Shown here piece after piece: positions 53,657-64,000 of a DNA stretch of 64,000 nt. The notes below the pieces were generated by a model. That model made no database searches, had not been told where the DNA came from, and saw only the letters and a program-made list of their open reading frames with translations. A program made the translations under genes and the position numbers. Source of the DNA: Lantana camara (Eukaryota; Streptophyta; Magnoliopsida; Lamiales; Verbenaceae); assembly GCA_037501455.1 (NCBI GenBank), contig CM074863.1:56029501-56093500 (forward strand), read 5' to 3'. Position 1 is the stretch's first letter. Each line of letters starts with the position of its first letter.

Positions 53657-54522
53657 TTTATAAAAACCAGTTTTTGAGGCATATGTAAGCTATTTTGGAA
53701 AAAAAGTTGTGTTCTAATTCTGTAGCGAGATTGCCATGAAAGATTGGCGTATGTTATGTTATGATCTGTTCTGTTGTGGAACCAAGGAGCTATGGGATAG
53801 ACAGCCCTGGAACGGTATAGGACCGTCGGGGATCAGTCTGTGTGTAGTTCCATTTGAGATATCCTTACGCGACCCCTACTGTAGGGAAGGTGTGGTATCT
53901 TGAGCCTTCGGCTAAGGCCTGGGAGGACTCTTGTGGGTTTGCTACCCCTTGAGGGTGAGTCTATTTTAGACAGTTTATTCTCGATGGTATGGGGACGGTA
54001 CATCTCCTCCATCATTGGTGTAGAGGATGGATTTATTTTGATTTATGTTCTGAGGAGTAAAGGTTGGAAGCTCGTACTCGCCGAGCATGTGTTCTATTCT
54101 GTTATGCAGTTATGAATCGGGATAGAGTCTTTCTGGAAAATGGTTTCTAAACTTATATCTATATCTATTTGGGTTATTTTGGAACGTTTTGGTATGCAAT
54201 ACCTATCCCCGGTTCATGAGTCCATCCTTTTAATCTATGCTATGCTCTTTATATATATATTGTAGGTGTGCGTTAGCCCCCTCACTCGGTTAAGTTGACT
54301 GACCCCTCATTTAACTTTTAGTTGCAGGTCTGTTGGCGTTTGCTAGGCGGGAGTGAGTCCTTTGAGTTGCACTTCGTCGGTCTAGTCTTTCTAGTTGCAT
54401 TTGTCTTTCATACACTTTACGTATGTCATGACTTGTAGACTTGAGATTATACGTTACCTTTCTGTAGCCCTGTGTGGCATTCGTATTCGGCCCTGTGTGG
54501 CACTTGATGATTATTACATTAT

Positions 54523-54632
54523 GTTGATATTCGGGACTAGGTATCTATGCTAGTTGAACCCGTCACCTGTTATGTTTGTTGATATTCGGGACTAGGCATC
54601 TATGCTAGTTGAACCCGTCACTTGTTTTGAAT
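54523..54632 (+). repeat. 55-bp tandem duplication in the LTR
   Basis: Two copies starting GTTGATATTCGGGACTAG at 54523 and 54578, each ending GAACCCGTCAC. A related duplicated motif (TTCGGGACAGGTTAGGACAG ... GAACCCGT) occurs in the solo LTR at 44600-44715, and inverted in LARD2 at 55555-55670. Confidence 0.88.
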
Positions 54633-54855
54633 GTTGATTTAAATGCTTCCGCTATCTTGTTTGAATGTTTGAATTGCTTCCGCGCTCTGAGTTTTGTCGA
54701 GTTAGATCCGCCTAGTATAGCGTGTCTGTTTGTCTCCCGTTCGCTCTGATTCGGATTTGGGCATGGACTTCCATTTCATGACCGGGTCTGGGTCATAGTG
54801 CGGGGGATGTGGCATCGTCCGTTTGGGGTGTTACACCTACATATAATAGAGCACA

Positions 54856-55336
54856 TGTAACGCCCCAATTTTCCAGTTATACATTATGTGATATTATATG
54901 AATTGTATTCTTATATATTTATGTGAAAATACGTGATAGTATTCTCAAATCATGAATTATTGCATAACTGGTATTTAAGTGATACGTGAATTAATTGCCG
55001 AACGTGACTTATTTGATTCATTTTCTATAATTTGAGGATTAAATTGCAATAAATTCTTTGAATTTAATTGATCATTTCTTCCTAGCTTATCCTCAATTGC
55101 ATGATTTATGAAACTTGAGGACTTTTATGCAAAATTTGTTGAGTCATCTCATTTAGTGGAAGATTCATGTAAAATATCACCTTCATCTCTTGCTTTCATC
55201 ATTTTCACTCCGAACACACCCATCTGCTTCCCTTTTTCACGAGACAAAAACCGGGTAAGAGGAAGAGGATTTCATCAATTTTCATTCTTGAATTCAAGGG
55301 AAATTACATAAGTTGGAGCATCAACATCATCACACC
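54856..55336 (+). mobile_element. Truncated LTR fragment
   Basis: It starts TGTAACGCCCCAATTTTCC and runs about 480 bp, ending directly at LARD2. A donor-like CCGGGTAAGAGG lies near 55252. The remainder of the LTR is not seen to the right of LARD2 in this window. Confidence 0.65.
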
Positions 55337-58300
55337 TGTAGCACCCCAAACGGAAGGTGCCACATCCCCCGCACTCTGACCCGACCCGTATATGAAATGG
55401 GAAATCCATACACGTACCAAATCAGAGCGAACGGGGACTCAGTCACTCACTATGCTAGGCGGGAACTAAACTTTCGAAACCAATTAAACAATTCCAACAA
55501 GGTAAATGCAATTGCGGAAGCAGAATATATATTAAAAAATTATATCAATCATAGAGACGGGTTCAACTAACATAGTTACCTAGTCCCGAAGTTTACAATA
55601 TATACACAAATCATATATACAATCATAAATACGGGTTCAATCTACCCCTAGAAGCCTGTCCCGATTCAATAACGTAAAATCAAAACGATTCACGGTAATT
55701 ACAATTACAATATGCGATGGTGTGACTCGAACTAAACCATAAGACTCGACAGACTCGAACTCCCGCCTAGCACTCCAAACCTGCAAAAGAACTGAAACAA
55801 ATCCGGGTTCAATCTATAGGAGACTGGTGGGTATAAAATAGGGTTTAATATTATAATATTACAAGAATTTAAACACCCACGCATGCAAGCTATAATCCCG
55901 TGCGAGGTTTTTGAAATATTTCCCAAGTGGGTGAAAATAAAATAAAACAACTCTCGGGATTACAATAATCAATTTAATTCAATCATTTAATCGGTCATAA
56001 CCTGAGCCCGGCGAGTGGGTAAATTCTCCAACCTTCACCTCGTGTGTGCATTAATTAATTCATTAATTCATTAGCGATCATGCGACATTCATTCGTTCAT
56101 TCAATCATTCAATCATTATCATTCATTCATATGGTCATTTGATCATTATCATTCATTCATTCGATCATTCAATCATTATCATTCATTCATGCATTAACAA
56201 TTAAACCTTTTTCCTCCGGGTGGTGGACGGGTTCGCAAGACCCGACCACTCATTCAGACGAGGGGAGCGCGAACACTCAAACCCTCAGGTTCCCATCATC
56301 CAACCAACCTCCTGGTGGGTTCCGGGTTAGTCATTTCATTCATGCTGGTGGAGAGTGTACGCAGGGGTCATAACCGGCGGCCCTGATGGTCATCCCGGGT
56401 CCCCCCCGACCCACACCTCCTGGGCCCCATTCATTCATTCATTCATTGTGATCACTGATCTCGCCAAAACATTAGGTTAGGGATTCAATAGATAAGAAAA
56501 AGGCTTTAACGTGAAAACAATGACTCCTTTGAAATGACTCGATATATAAATATATACATACTTTGGCTTAAAACTTACACATTGAGGTATATCGGGTCAT
56601 TATTTAACTAATAGAAGAGAAACCCATCTGTTACACCTTACCGAACAATACCAAAAGGAAAGAAAGGCTTGAAGAAAGCTTATGAACCCGACAAGTCTCC
56701 ACCCTGGAGAAAACTGTACAAAAGAAATGTAATGTACTCGTGAGACTCAAGACTCCAAATGAACCATATATGACGCATGGCAATGCTATGCACACGATAT
56801 GAGATATATAATAAATATAAATCATGTTATGAGATCATATATTCAAGTAATTCATTCAAAAAGTTCAATACATGGTGGTTCCATGTTCATTAATTCCATA
56901 TCTTTCATGATTCATAACAATTGGAGCCATAATCTTCATATAATATTCATAGCACCTGTTCAACATGTTTACAATGCATAGAATAAGTATAGAAGCAAGA
57001 GAAATCATTTAAGACATCAAGATATTACAAGAAGGCACTTAACGTTTCACGCTTTAGCATATATAAGTCATATAATATCACACTATTTGGTTGCTCTACC
57101 AAAACATATCAATACCCTCTGTAAATTTAACTTAACACCCAAAGCATATAATACAAAGAGTCCACATTGCATATATACCATAAAGGAGGGAGGAAGTATC
57201 ATATTAAGGAAATAATTAGGGTAACAATTCATGCATGCAAGGTAAAGAGCATTTAAATCACATTAGATCATATTAAATCATAGCTCGTGTAAATCACATC
57301 AATTGAATCCGTAAATTTCATACAACAAGCATAATTCATCATATAACATGTTGACAATTCAATTATATCATAAGAAAGGCAAGAAAGTATCATACGAATT
57401 GAATAAACGAAGTATTCTTGCATGCATGCACTTATAAGAGCATATAATACATATCTTGTCAAATAAACAAATAAAAGTATTGAAATCACGTAATAAATTC
57501 CTAACAAATCATATAACGCATAATTTATCAAGTATATAATGTATAAAAAGTGAAAAAGGAGAAAGAAGTTCATGAAAAATGCAAACGAAGCGAAAACAAC
57601 TCAACACAAAAATATAACTCAAAACTGGGTCGCAGCCGCGATAAAAGATGAACTAAAAATGGTTGCGGTCGCGACAAAAAATAAACTGGTCGCGATCGCG
57701 GCCGCGACCACTGGCGGCAGCAGGGGAAAAACGCAATTTCAAGCCAAAAACTCCACCAAAACTCACATGAATCCATGCTATAATCAAGTTAACATATATT
57801 AGGAAGATAATATGGCAAGAAGTCACCAATTTCATGCAATTACCAAGCCTAAACATGAAGATATATGTGAAGGAAGAGTAAGAAATACATGTATACATAT
57901 TTGTTCATCAAAACTCCAAAAACCCCAAATGAAAGCTAATGATTCCTTGATTTTCATGCAAAATCCTTACATACAAATATTATATGATGCATTAAGATCT
58001 AATAGGTTGCATAAAATCCAATCAATCCCCAAGAGATCATTCAATTTCATCCAAAACATGACAACCCTTACTATTCACTATATTTTCCATATCATGCTCA
58101 TATCACCACCAAATTCAACAAAATTGGAGTCTGAACAAAGAAGAGGAGATGGAGAAACAAATTCCAAGCTTACCTTTCGAAAATGGAGTGATTTAATGAA
58201 GATTTGAGCTCACAAGGTGGAAAAGTGAATAGTTTAAATTTGCTTCCTCTTGTGTCTCGGTTTTGGCAGCCTCAAACCCTTATTTTCTTCAATGTGATGG

Positions 58301-59085
58301 GAGGCAATTGGCTGAAAGAGGTTTATGTGGAGAGAGTGTGGGGCCAAGTCTTGCTCAAATTGGTTAATTATAGCTAAGTTAGGAATAAAAGAGTGATTAA
58401 AGGTCGATTTTGCACACGAGGCTCATTCGATCAAAATTCGGGGCTCCAAATAGGCTTAGAAAAATATGAGGCTAGGTTTATTGAATCCGAATCATCAATA
58501 CGAGTTCAACGGAGGTGACGGAATTTGAATCAGAATTCCCGAGCTCAAGTTATCACATACGGAACGAAGGGTGCGCTAAGTTCCCGGTTAGCCCCCGATT
58601 TGGTTCCACAATTCAAATTAAATTCAAAATGTAAGCAAACGAATCCGAAAATGTAAAACGAGCATATATACACGTTCATAACACATATCTCCAACATATA
58701 AAATTTCCACGAAATTTCGAATTCAAATCATATAGTAACTACACATAAACAGATCACACGTGCGCATATAATTCAAGAATTCATATAAATTCAATTCAAA
58801 CAATTTCAAATATTCAAGAATTCAAATAATAATAAAAGTAAATCATATAATTACGTAATTATAATAATTTAAACGCACAATTAGGGAGTACACAAGTTAT
58901 ACATGCGCAAGTGGTCCAAGTAATCATATAAATTCCAATTCAAATATTTCATATATTTCAATCAATCACTTACTGATCAATCAAATAATAAAATTTAATT
59001 AAACAAACACTTATAACCAATTAATTTGCGTAAATTGATAAAAACATACGTCGTATTTGAATAACGAAAAAATTGGGGCGTTACA
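55337..59085 (-). mobile_element. 3' LTR of LARD2, 3,749 bp
   Basis: On the minus strand from TGTAACGCCCCAATTTTTTC (59085) to GGGGTGCTACA (55337). Landmarks: TATA-like CTCATATTTTTC near 58470, inverted repeat at 58520-58539, donor GAAAG|GTAAGC at 58173, palindromes 57709-57627, GACGCATGGC block near 56770, ATTC-rich repeats 56085-56200, hairpin at 55826-55810 and acceptor TTTTGCAG ending at 55781. Confidence 0.92.
57627..57709 (-). repeat. Palindrome cluster in LARD2
   Basis: Three units: GGGTCGCAGCCGCGAT (near 57627), GGTTGCGGTCGCGAC (near 57661) and a unit at 57688-57709 with outer arms GGTCGCG/CGCGACC. It is 463-546 nt downstream of the splice donor. Deviations from symmetry are mainly C/T and G/A changes. 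Confidence 0.82.
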
Positions 59086-59285
59086 ACCTCTCCCCCTTAA
59101 AAGAATCCGTCCTCGGATTCACTGTCTCGTAAGTAAACAACGAGAGAGCCCCGTCTCTCGAAAACAACAAAGAGAGAGCCCCGTCTCTCAAACAACAAGG
59201 AGAGAACCCCGTCTCTCAAACAACAAGGAGAGAACCCCGTCTCTCAAACAACAATACAAGGGAGTCTCCAATACTCCCGAGTAAC
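59086..59285 (-). repeat. LARD2 polypurine tract, pre-PPT hairpin and stem-loop array
   Basis: Minus strand: the tract AAGGGGGAGAGGT abuts 59085. GAATCCGAGGACGGATTC at 59120-59103 is a perfect 7-bp stem with loop AGGA. Upstream, at about 59140-59245, GAGAGACGGGGCTCTCTC-type stem-loops recur four times. A further unit (GGGAGT/ACTCCC around TATTGGAG) lies near 59261-59281. Confidence 0.85.
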
Positions 59286-61341
59286 CCAACATAAAACAGT
59301 TCCATAAAAAAAAGAACAGTTACCAAAAAGAAGATATCAAACATCAATTACAACAATTAGGATCACGTAAGTTGCACAAGGCAAGTAATAAGTATCATTC
59401 ACGTCAATCATCAATTATACAAAACAATTTAACACGGTAAGAGATCAAAGCATATAACATCAAAATTATTTGAATTATAATTGTATGTATGCATGTGCCA
59501 TGGATGCTTCATGTACCGTTCACCATAGCATAGAAATTTGGAGTTGTTAGTTTCGGTGTCCAATACATAATTTACCCCGAAAGCTAGCTCCGTGCTTGAC
59601 TTGTCTTTAATTTCTTCAGTGTACCCCGGTGAAGACATGATGACCCTTCTATTCATTCTCTTGACTTCACTCCGACTCTTGCCCCTTCTTACCATATCCT
59701 ATTTGGTGATGTTCTTGAAATTTGAATCGTTTATCTTGGCCAGTACTTTAATCTGCTATACTCAAGGGTTACTACCTCCAAGATCTGGATTCCATAGATA
59801 GAAATATTCAACGAACCATCTCTTCTATACCCCGTGGTAATCTTCAACCCGGACTCAGTAACTTAGCTCTCACTTTGTCGGTTTAATCATTAAGGCCGTC
59901 TTATTCATTTTTTTTTCCACCACCCTTAGAACTTTCAGGTCTTCCTTAACTCGCATTTCCATTGTTCCTATGAAAATATTTCTTCGGCATAACCTCAAAT
60001 TTCCAATTTGTCTCTTGATCGTGCTCTCCCCCTTAAGAGTCTTCGCCTTCACATGTTGAACTCCATTCTTCGGTTCGAAATCGGAATTCTTGATTTACCC
60101 AAAGCAAAAATCCTAATCAGGGATTGCATTCGGTGTATTATTGGCATTCACGTTAAATGATCAACTTGAATAACATCCCAATTCCTTCGCTCTCTAGAAC
60201 CTCTTTTAATTCGAAGCCCGATCTAACATCCCAAAAACAACTTTAAACTTTCTCTTCTTGAATTGCCATTTCTGCTTCGGTATCAATTCTTTTCATCAAA
60301 AGATTCTTCTTTAACTTTGTTCTGTAGGGCCTTGATTGGAGTAATGGTTGGAGCATCAAGCAGGAAGGCATCCTGACATAGCACTAGAACTATGCATGTT
60401 GGATTAGGATGCTAAATGCATGTAACACACAATCTCAATCCAGGAGGTACAACAACAATTTAACAAATATAACATTAAACACGTATGGTAAGAATTTAAG
60501 TAATTAATTACAATGTATGATGCTCGTGCTATGGATGCATTAAACCTATCACCGTGGTAATAGTTTTAGTATGAGATCCATTCCTTTAATCTCGATGTTG
60601 CGAGTATAAGTTATAAGTTTGAGCATTGTTCGGTCATTGATGATGCTTCCCAATCTCCGTTTGCTTCCAAATGCTTCCTTCCTTCCTTATCCCCTTGCAT
60701 GTCCCCAAAGTCCCGAGAAGATGATACAAGTTGAATTCTTCATTATTCCTTGCTATTATTCCTTTACGTCCGTTCATTGTTCCATGATGGTGGTTGCATC
60801 TATTAAGCTTCTTTACTTGACCCCGTTGCATCATGTATCTTCTAAATTAGAGTTCCAAGTCCTCCCCGATGCTCTTATGTTGATAATCTTCAAGCTTCAT
60901 GAGGGGACGGGATTGGCGAACTTCTTCTATAATTAAGGTCTTCTTTCAAAATGCCGAGCAATGGAATGTAGCATTTTGTTTAAAATGAAGGTGCAACACA
61001 CAACCTACAATTCGCATTTTCTTCCCAATCCTTTTCTTGGTTAGTAAAAGAAACTCGTTGATGAGGTCAATAGGTTGTTGGTTAGTAACAACCTATAACC
61101 AAAGATTCAACTCAAATATCGATGCATGGGGATTAGTATATGCTTATGGTACATATTTAGATCAATCGATACACATAAGATGTAAAATGCAACACCTAAA
61201 ATAACGAAATTGAAAGTAGATCACATATAACAATTAATTTAGATCAATTAGTAACAACTTAACTATGAAAATTCAATGCAATGCACACATTCACAAGTTG
61301 TTCCTATGCCGTACGACCTAGACTGACTCAATCACGACACG
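59286..61341 (-). other. LARD2 internal region: no intact gene
   Basis: About 2 kb with only short ORFs on either strand (longest about 105 codons). No gag, RT, RNase H or integrase motif was seen. Sequence next to the primer site (for example GTCGTACGGCATAGGAAC on the minus strand, near 61320) resembles LARD1 at 32630-32650. Confidence 0.7.
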
Positions 61342-61378
61342 AGAACCACGGTTTTGCAACCTAGTGGCTCTGATACCA
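61342..61378 (-). promoter_or_regulatory. LARD2 primer-binding site and hairpin
   Basis: On the minus strand TGGTATCAGAGCC (61378-61366) is the initiator-Met site, followed by a fold AGAGCCAC/GTGGTTCT around GGTT/AACC with loop GCAA. The adjoining LTR end reads TATA in place of the usual TACA (61390-61387), a point change. Confidence 0.88.
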
Positions 61379-62066
61379 CTTAAGGATATAGCACCCCAAA
61401 CGGAAGGTCCCACATCCCCCGCACTCTGACCCGACCCATATATGAAATGGAAAATCCATACACGTGTCAAATCAGAGCGAACGGGGACTAACTCACTCAC
61501 TATGCTAGGCGGGAACTAAACTTTCGAAACCAATTAAACAATTCCAACAAGGTAAATGCAATTGCGGAGGCGGAATATATATTAAAAAATTATAGCAATC
61601 ATAGAGACGGGTTCAACTAACATAGTTACCTAGTCCCGAAGTTTCCAACATATACACAAATCATATATACAATCATAAATACGGGTTCAATCTACCCCTA
61701 GAAGCCTGTCCCAACTCAATAACATAAAATCAATACGATTCATGGTAATATAAACAATTACAATATGCGATGGTGTGACTCGGACTAAACCACAAGACTC
61801 GACAGACTCGAACTCCCGCCTAGCACTCCAAACCTGCAAAAGAACTGAAACAAATCCGGGTTCAGTCTATAGGAGATTGATGGGTATAAAACAGGGTTTA
61901 ATATTATAATATTACAAGAATTTAAACACCCACGCATGCAAGCTATAATCCCGTGCGAGGTTTTTGAAATATTTCCCAAGTGGGTGAAAACAAAATAAAA
62001 CAACGCTCGGGATTACAACAATCAATTTAATTCAATCATTCAATCAGTCATAACGTGAGCCCGGCG

Positions 62067-64000
62067 TGCAACACTCCGACTATTCGGCCGTACAGGTATG
62101 ACGTATATGATAATTGTTTTAACTTTCGTTAATTATCTTATTCTTTTTATATTTGAAGTATTTTCTTATTTCACTTGAATTTTATTTGGATTTCAAACAT
62201 ATTTACTTATGCGCGTATGATTATGCCTTGTTTGATTTTGATTCGATTTCCGTTTTTCGTGGTAACTTGGTATGATTGAATTATGTGTATTATGAACTTG
62301 CATATATGTTTGTTGCATGATTTTGCTCTCGGTTACTTGAGTTGTGAATTTGTTTGAATTCTCGGAACCAATTAGGGGCTAAAGAGCATTTAGCGCACCC
62401 TTGGTTCCATATGTGATAACTTGAGCTCGAGAACTCGGAATCGAGTTCTATCACCTCTATTGAACCCGTATCGACGATTCGGGTTCAATGGAATAACTCT
62501 CATATTTTTCTAAGACCATTTAGATTCCCAAATCTCAACCGAAATGAGCACCTTGCGCCTAAAATGACAAACTATTGACTTTTCTTCAAGTTTCGGCCCT
62601 AAATGACGACCCTAGCCCCTAAACCCTTGACCTACTCCCACTTACACCATCTCTCTCTTTCTCCCTAATCCCCCCAACCGGCCACCCCTCCCTCTCTTTC
62701 CCCAAATTTCAGCCACAAAGAACAAGAAGAAGAGAGAAGAAGAAGAGGAGAAACCCCATAGCCAAAATCTTGGAGAATTGAGCTCATCTCCCTACCATTT
62801 CTCAACTATTTTTGAAGGTAAGCATATTTTTGAGTAGTATAGCTCTTGGTAATCCCTTTATGTTGAGTTTTGCATGGTTTCATCCATTCTTGTAGTAGAT
62901 TGGGAGATGATGATTAATAGTGTGTTTCTTGCCCCTTTGGATGATCATTTGAATCCTTTGAATTTCCTTTAAATTTCATGAGTATTATGTGTTCCTAAGG
63001 CATGTAATTAGTTGGTTATGAACTTGTTTTGCATGATTGTTGGAGATTCTTGGATTTTCCATTGTTGAAGCTTGGAGATATGGTTCTTTGAATTCTTGAT
63101 GTCCTTTGTGTTGTAGCTTGTATACATGAGTTCTTAACTTGATTTTGGGTGTCTTAGGTTGAGCTTTGTGTTGGAGGTATGATTTGAGGCTCCCATTTTG
63201 TTCATACCTTGGCTTTGCATACATTTTGGATGCTGGAGCAAACCCACGGCCGTGGATTTTTGCACTAAAATCCACCCACGGCCGTGGATTTGAGCGACAG
63301 AACTTGGGGTGTTTCTGGACTGAGATCCACGGCCGTGGATCTCCCCTTTGTTAAAATCCCATGGTCGTGGATCTGGGGTTTGGCCACACCTTGAGCCCGA
63401 ACTTGTTTTCTTGCTTGTTTTGCTCGATTCCCTCCCCGTTTATGACCCTAATGTGATATGAACTTGTTTATATGTATAATGTGCTATGTTATGACTTGTC
63501 ATTGCTATATCTCAACATGTTTCTTGATTGAATAATGTGTAATGAGTGTTACGTATGTTGCATTACGTCTTTGGATTCATTTAAAGAGAAATGTGCCTTA
63601 AGTGATCTAAGAACTCCCTTGCTTGCGCGTGTTATCTTCATGCCTTGAATGAGTTATGTGAAAATGTGACTTCTTGACATCATTTTACCTTTATACATAG
63701 CATATCATATGCATAACATAGCCGAGCATCGTATATGGTCATAATGAGTCTCACACTACCTCTTTTGCACAGATGCGGGTTTGGTTGGAGACGGGGGTGA
63801 CCTTTGAGGCTCTTGCTTTTCTTCTTTTGCCGCTTCAAGGTGGGTTTCTCTTCTACTAGTTAAAATGACCCTATATACAACCAATGTACAAAGTTTATGC
63901 CAAAATGTATAATATACGTATTTAGAGTCTTTTCTCGAGTAAATGATTTTAAACGTAAGCCTTTTCCTTATGAATCCTACCCTATGTTTTGGCGAGAGCA
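62067..64000 (+). mobile_element. LTR running off the right edge
   Basis: It starts TGCAACACTCCGACTATTCG (TG-C in place of TG-T). Landmarks: inverted repeats GAACTCGGAATCGAGTTC (62431-62448) and ATTGAACCCG/CGGGTTCAAT (62459-62489), TATA-like CTCATATTTTTC near 62499, donor GAAG|GTAAGC at 62818, palindromes 63244-63371 and a GCCGAGCATCG block near 63721. CGGCG at 62062-62066 is a possible target duplication, but its partner lies outside. It interrupts the LARD2 5' LTR. Confidence 0.85.
63244..63371 (+). repeat. Palindrome cluster in the last LTR (four units)
   Basis: CCACGGCCGTGG at 63244-63255 and 63276-63287, AGATCCACGGCCGTGGATCT at 63323-63342 (perfect 20-bp palindrome), and a decayed CCATGGTCGTGG near 63359 with two C-to-T changes. 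It lies 426-552 nt downstream of the splice donor. Confidence 0.92.

Larger units (their letters stand above)
51802..54835 (+). mobile_element. Complete 3' LTR of the second Tekay-type element, 3,034 bp
   Basis: TGTGACGCCCTGTCC to TTGGGGTGTTACA. Landmarks: TATA-like CTTTATATTTTTCG near 52171, donor CAAG|GTAAGC at 52477, palindromes 52880-53075, CCGTGCGTCTTACTTGG near 53282, acceptor AGTTGCAG ending at 54327 and GCTAGGCGGGA. It follows the polypurine tract and so is a 3' LTR; the matching 5' LTR is not in the window. Confidence 0.92.
55337..62066 (-). mobile_element. LARD2: non-autonomous LTR element, minus orientation
   Basis: Minus-strand order: 5' LTR remnant 62066-61387, PBS 61378-61366, internal region 61386-59086, polypurine tract at 59098-59086, 3' LTR 59085-55337. 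The internal region is only 2.3 kb and encodes no retroelement protein. The 5' LTR keeps only its last 680 bp because another LTR starts at 62067. It shares the primer-site hairpin, stem-loop array and PPT hairpin with LARD1, although their LTR sequences differ. Confidence 0.88.

Overview
This window looks like a eudicot plant genome: AT-rich, intron-containing, and dominated by nested LTR retrotransposons. The species cannot be named from the sequence. One host gene is clear, a JMJ16-type histone H3K4 demethylase on the minus strand (CDS 3752-11119, 11 coding exons, about 1,239 aa). A second, unrecognised two-exon gene candidate lies on the plus strand (27051-27697). Before a retrotransposon landed between them, these two were head-to-head neighbours.

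Layout. 1-2400: minus-strand LTR running off the left edge. 2401-3174: AT-rich unassigned DNA. 3175-3540: truncated LTR abutting the JMJ16 3' end. 3546-12850: JMJ16 with its leader and promoter. 13383-27013: complete but decayed Ty3/gypsy chromovirus of Tekay/Del type with 2.85 kb LTRs and a 5-bp target duplication (GTTGG); a 2.7 kb solo LTR sits in its 5' LTR and a 521-bp inverted-LTR TRIM-like element sits in its pol. 27951-29186: two minisatellites. 29187-49162: large non-autonomous element (LARD1) arranged LTR-internal-LTR-internal, carrying two further solo LTRs. 49163-49890: unrecognised fragment. 49892-54835: 3' half of a second Tekay-type element with a complete 3' LTR. 54856-55336: LTR stub. 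55337-62066: minus-strand LARD2. 62067-64000: another plus-strand LTR leaving the window. No tRNA, rRNA or CRISPR was seen.

Main observation. Almost all these LTRs share one plan although their sequences differ: promoter-proximal inverted repeats, a TATA-like box, a strong 5' splice site (AAG|GTAAG type), a cluster of GC-rich palindromes about 360-600 nt downstream of that donor, a conserved hairpin, a 3' splice site (TTTTGCAG), then the LTR end and an initiator-Met tRNA primer site. The palindromes keep their symmetry while their arms differ between families, mostly around a CGGCCG or CGGGCG core. Because they lie inside the predicted intron, only unspliced RNA would carry them. That resembles a retroviral packaging or dimerisation signal placed downstream of the major splice donor, but this is inference.

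Two more covarying RNA structures support selection on RNA: a hairpin with a GCAA tetraloop overlapping the primer-binding site, and a hairpin with an AGGA-type loop just before the polypurine tract. The two LARDs, which encode no intact proteins, also share an array of stem-loops in the 3' part of their internal region.
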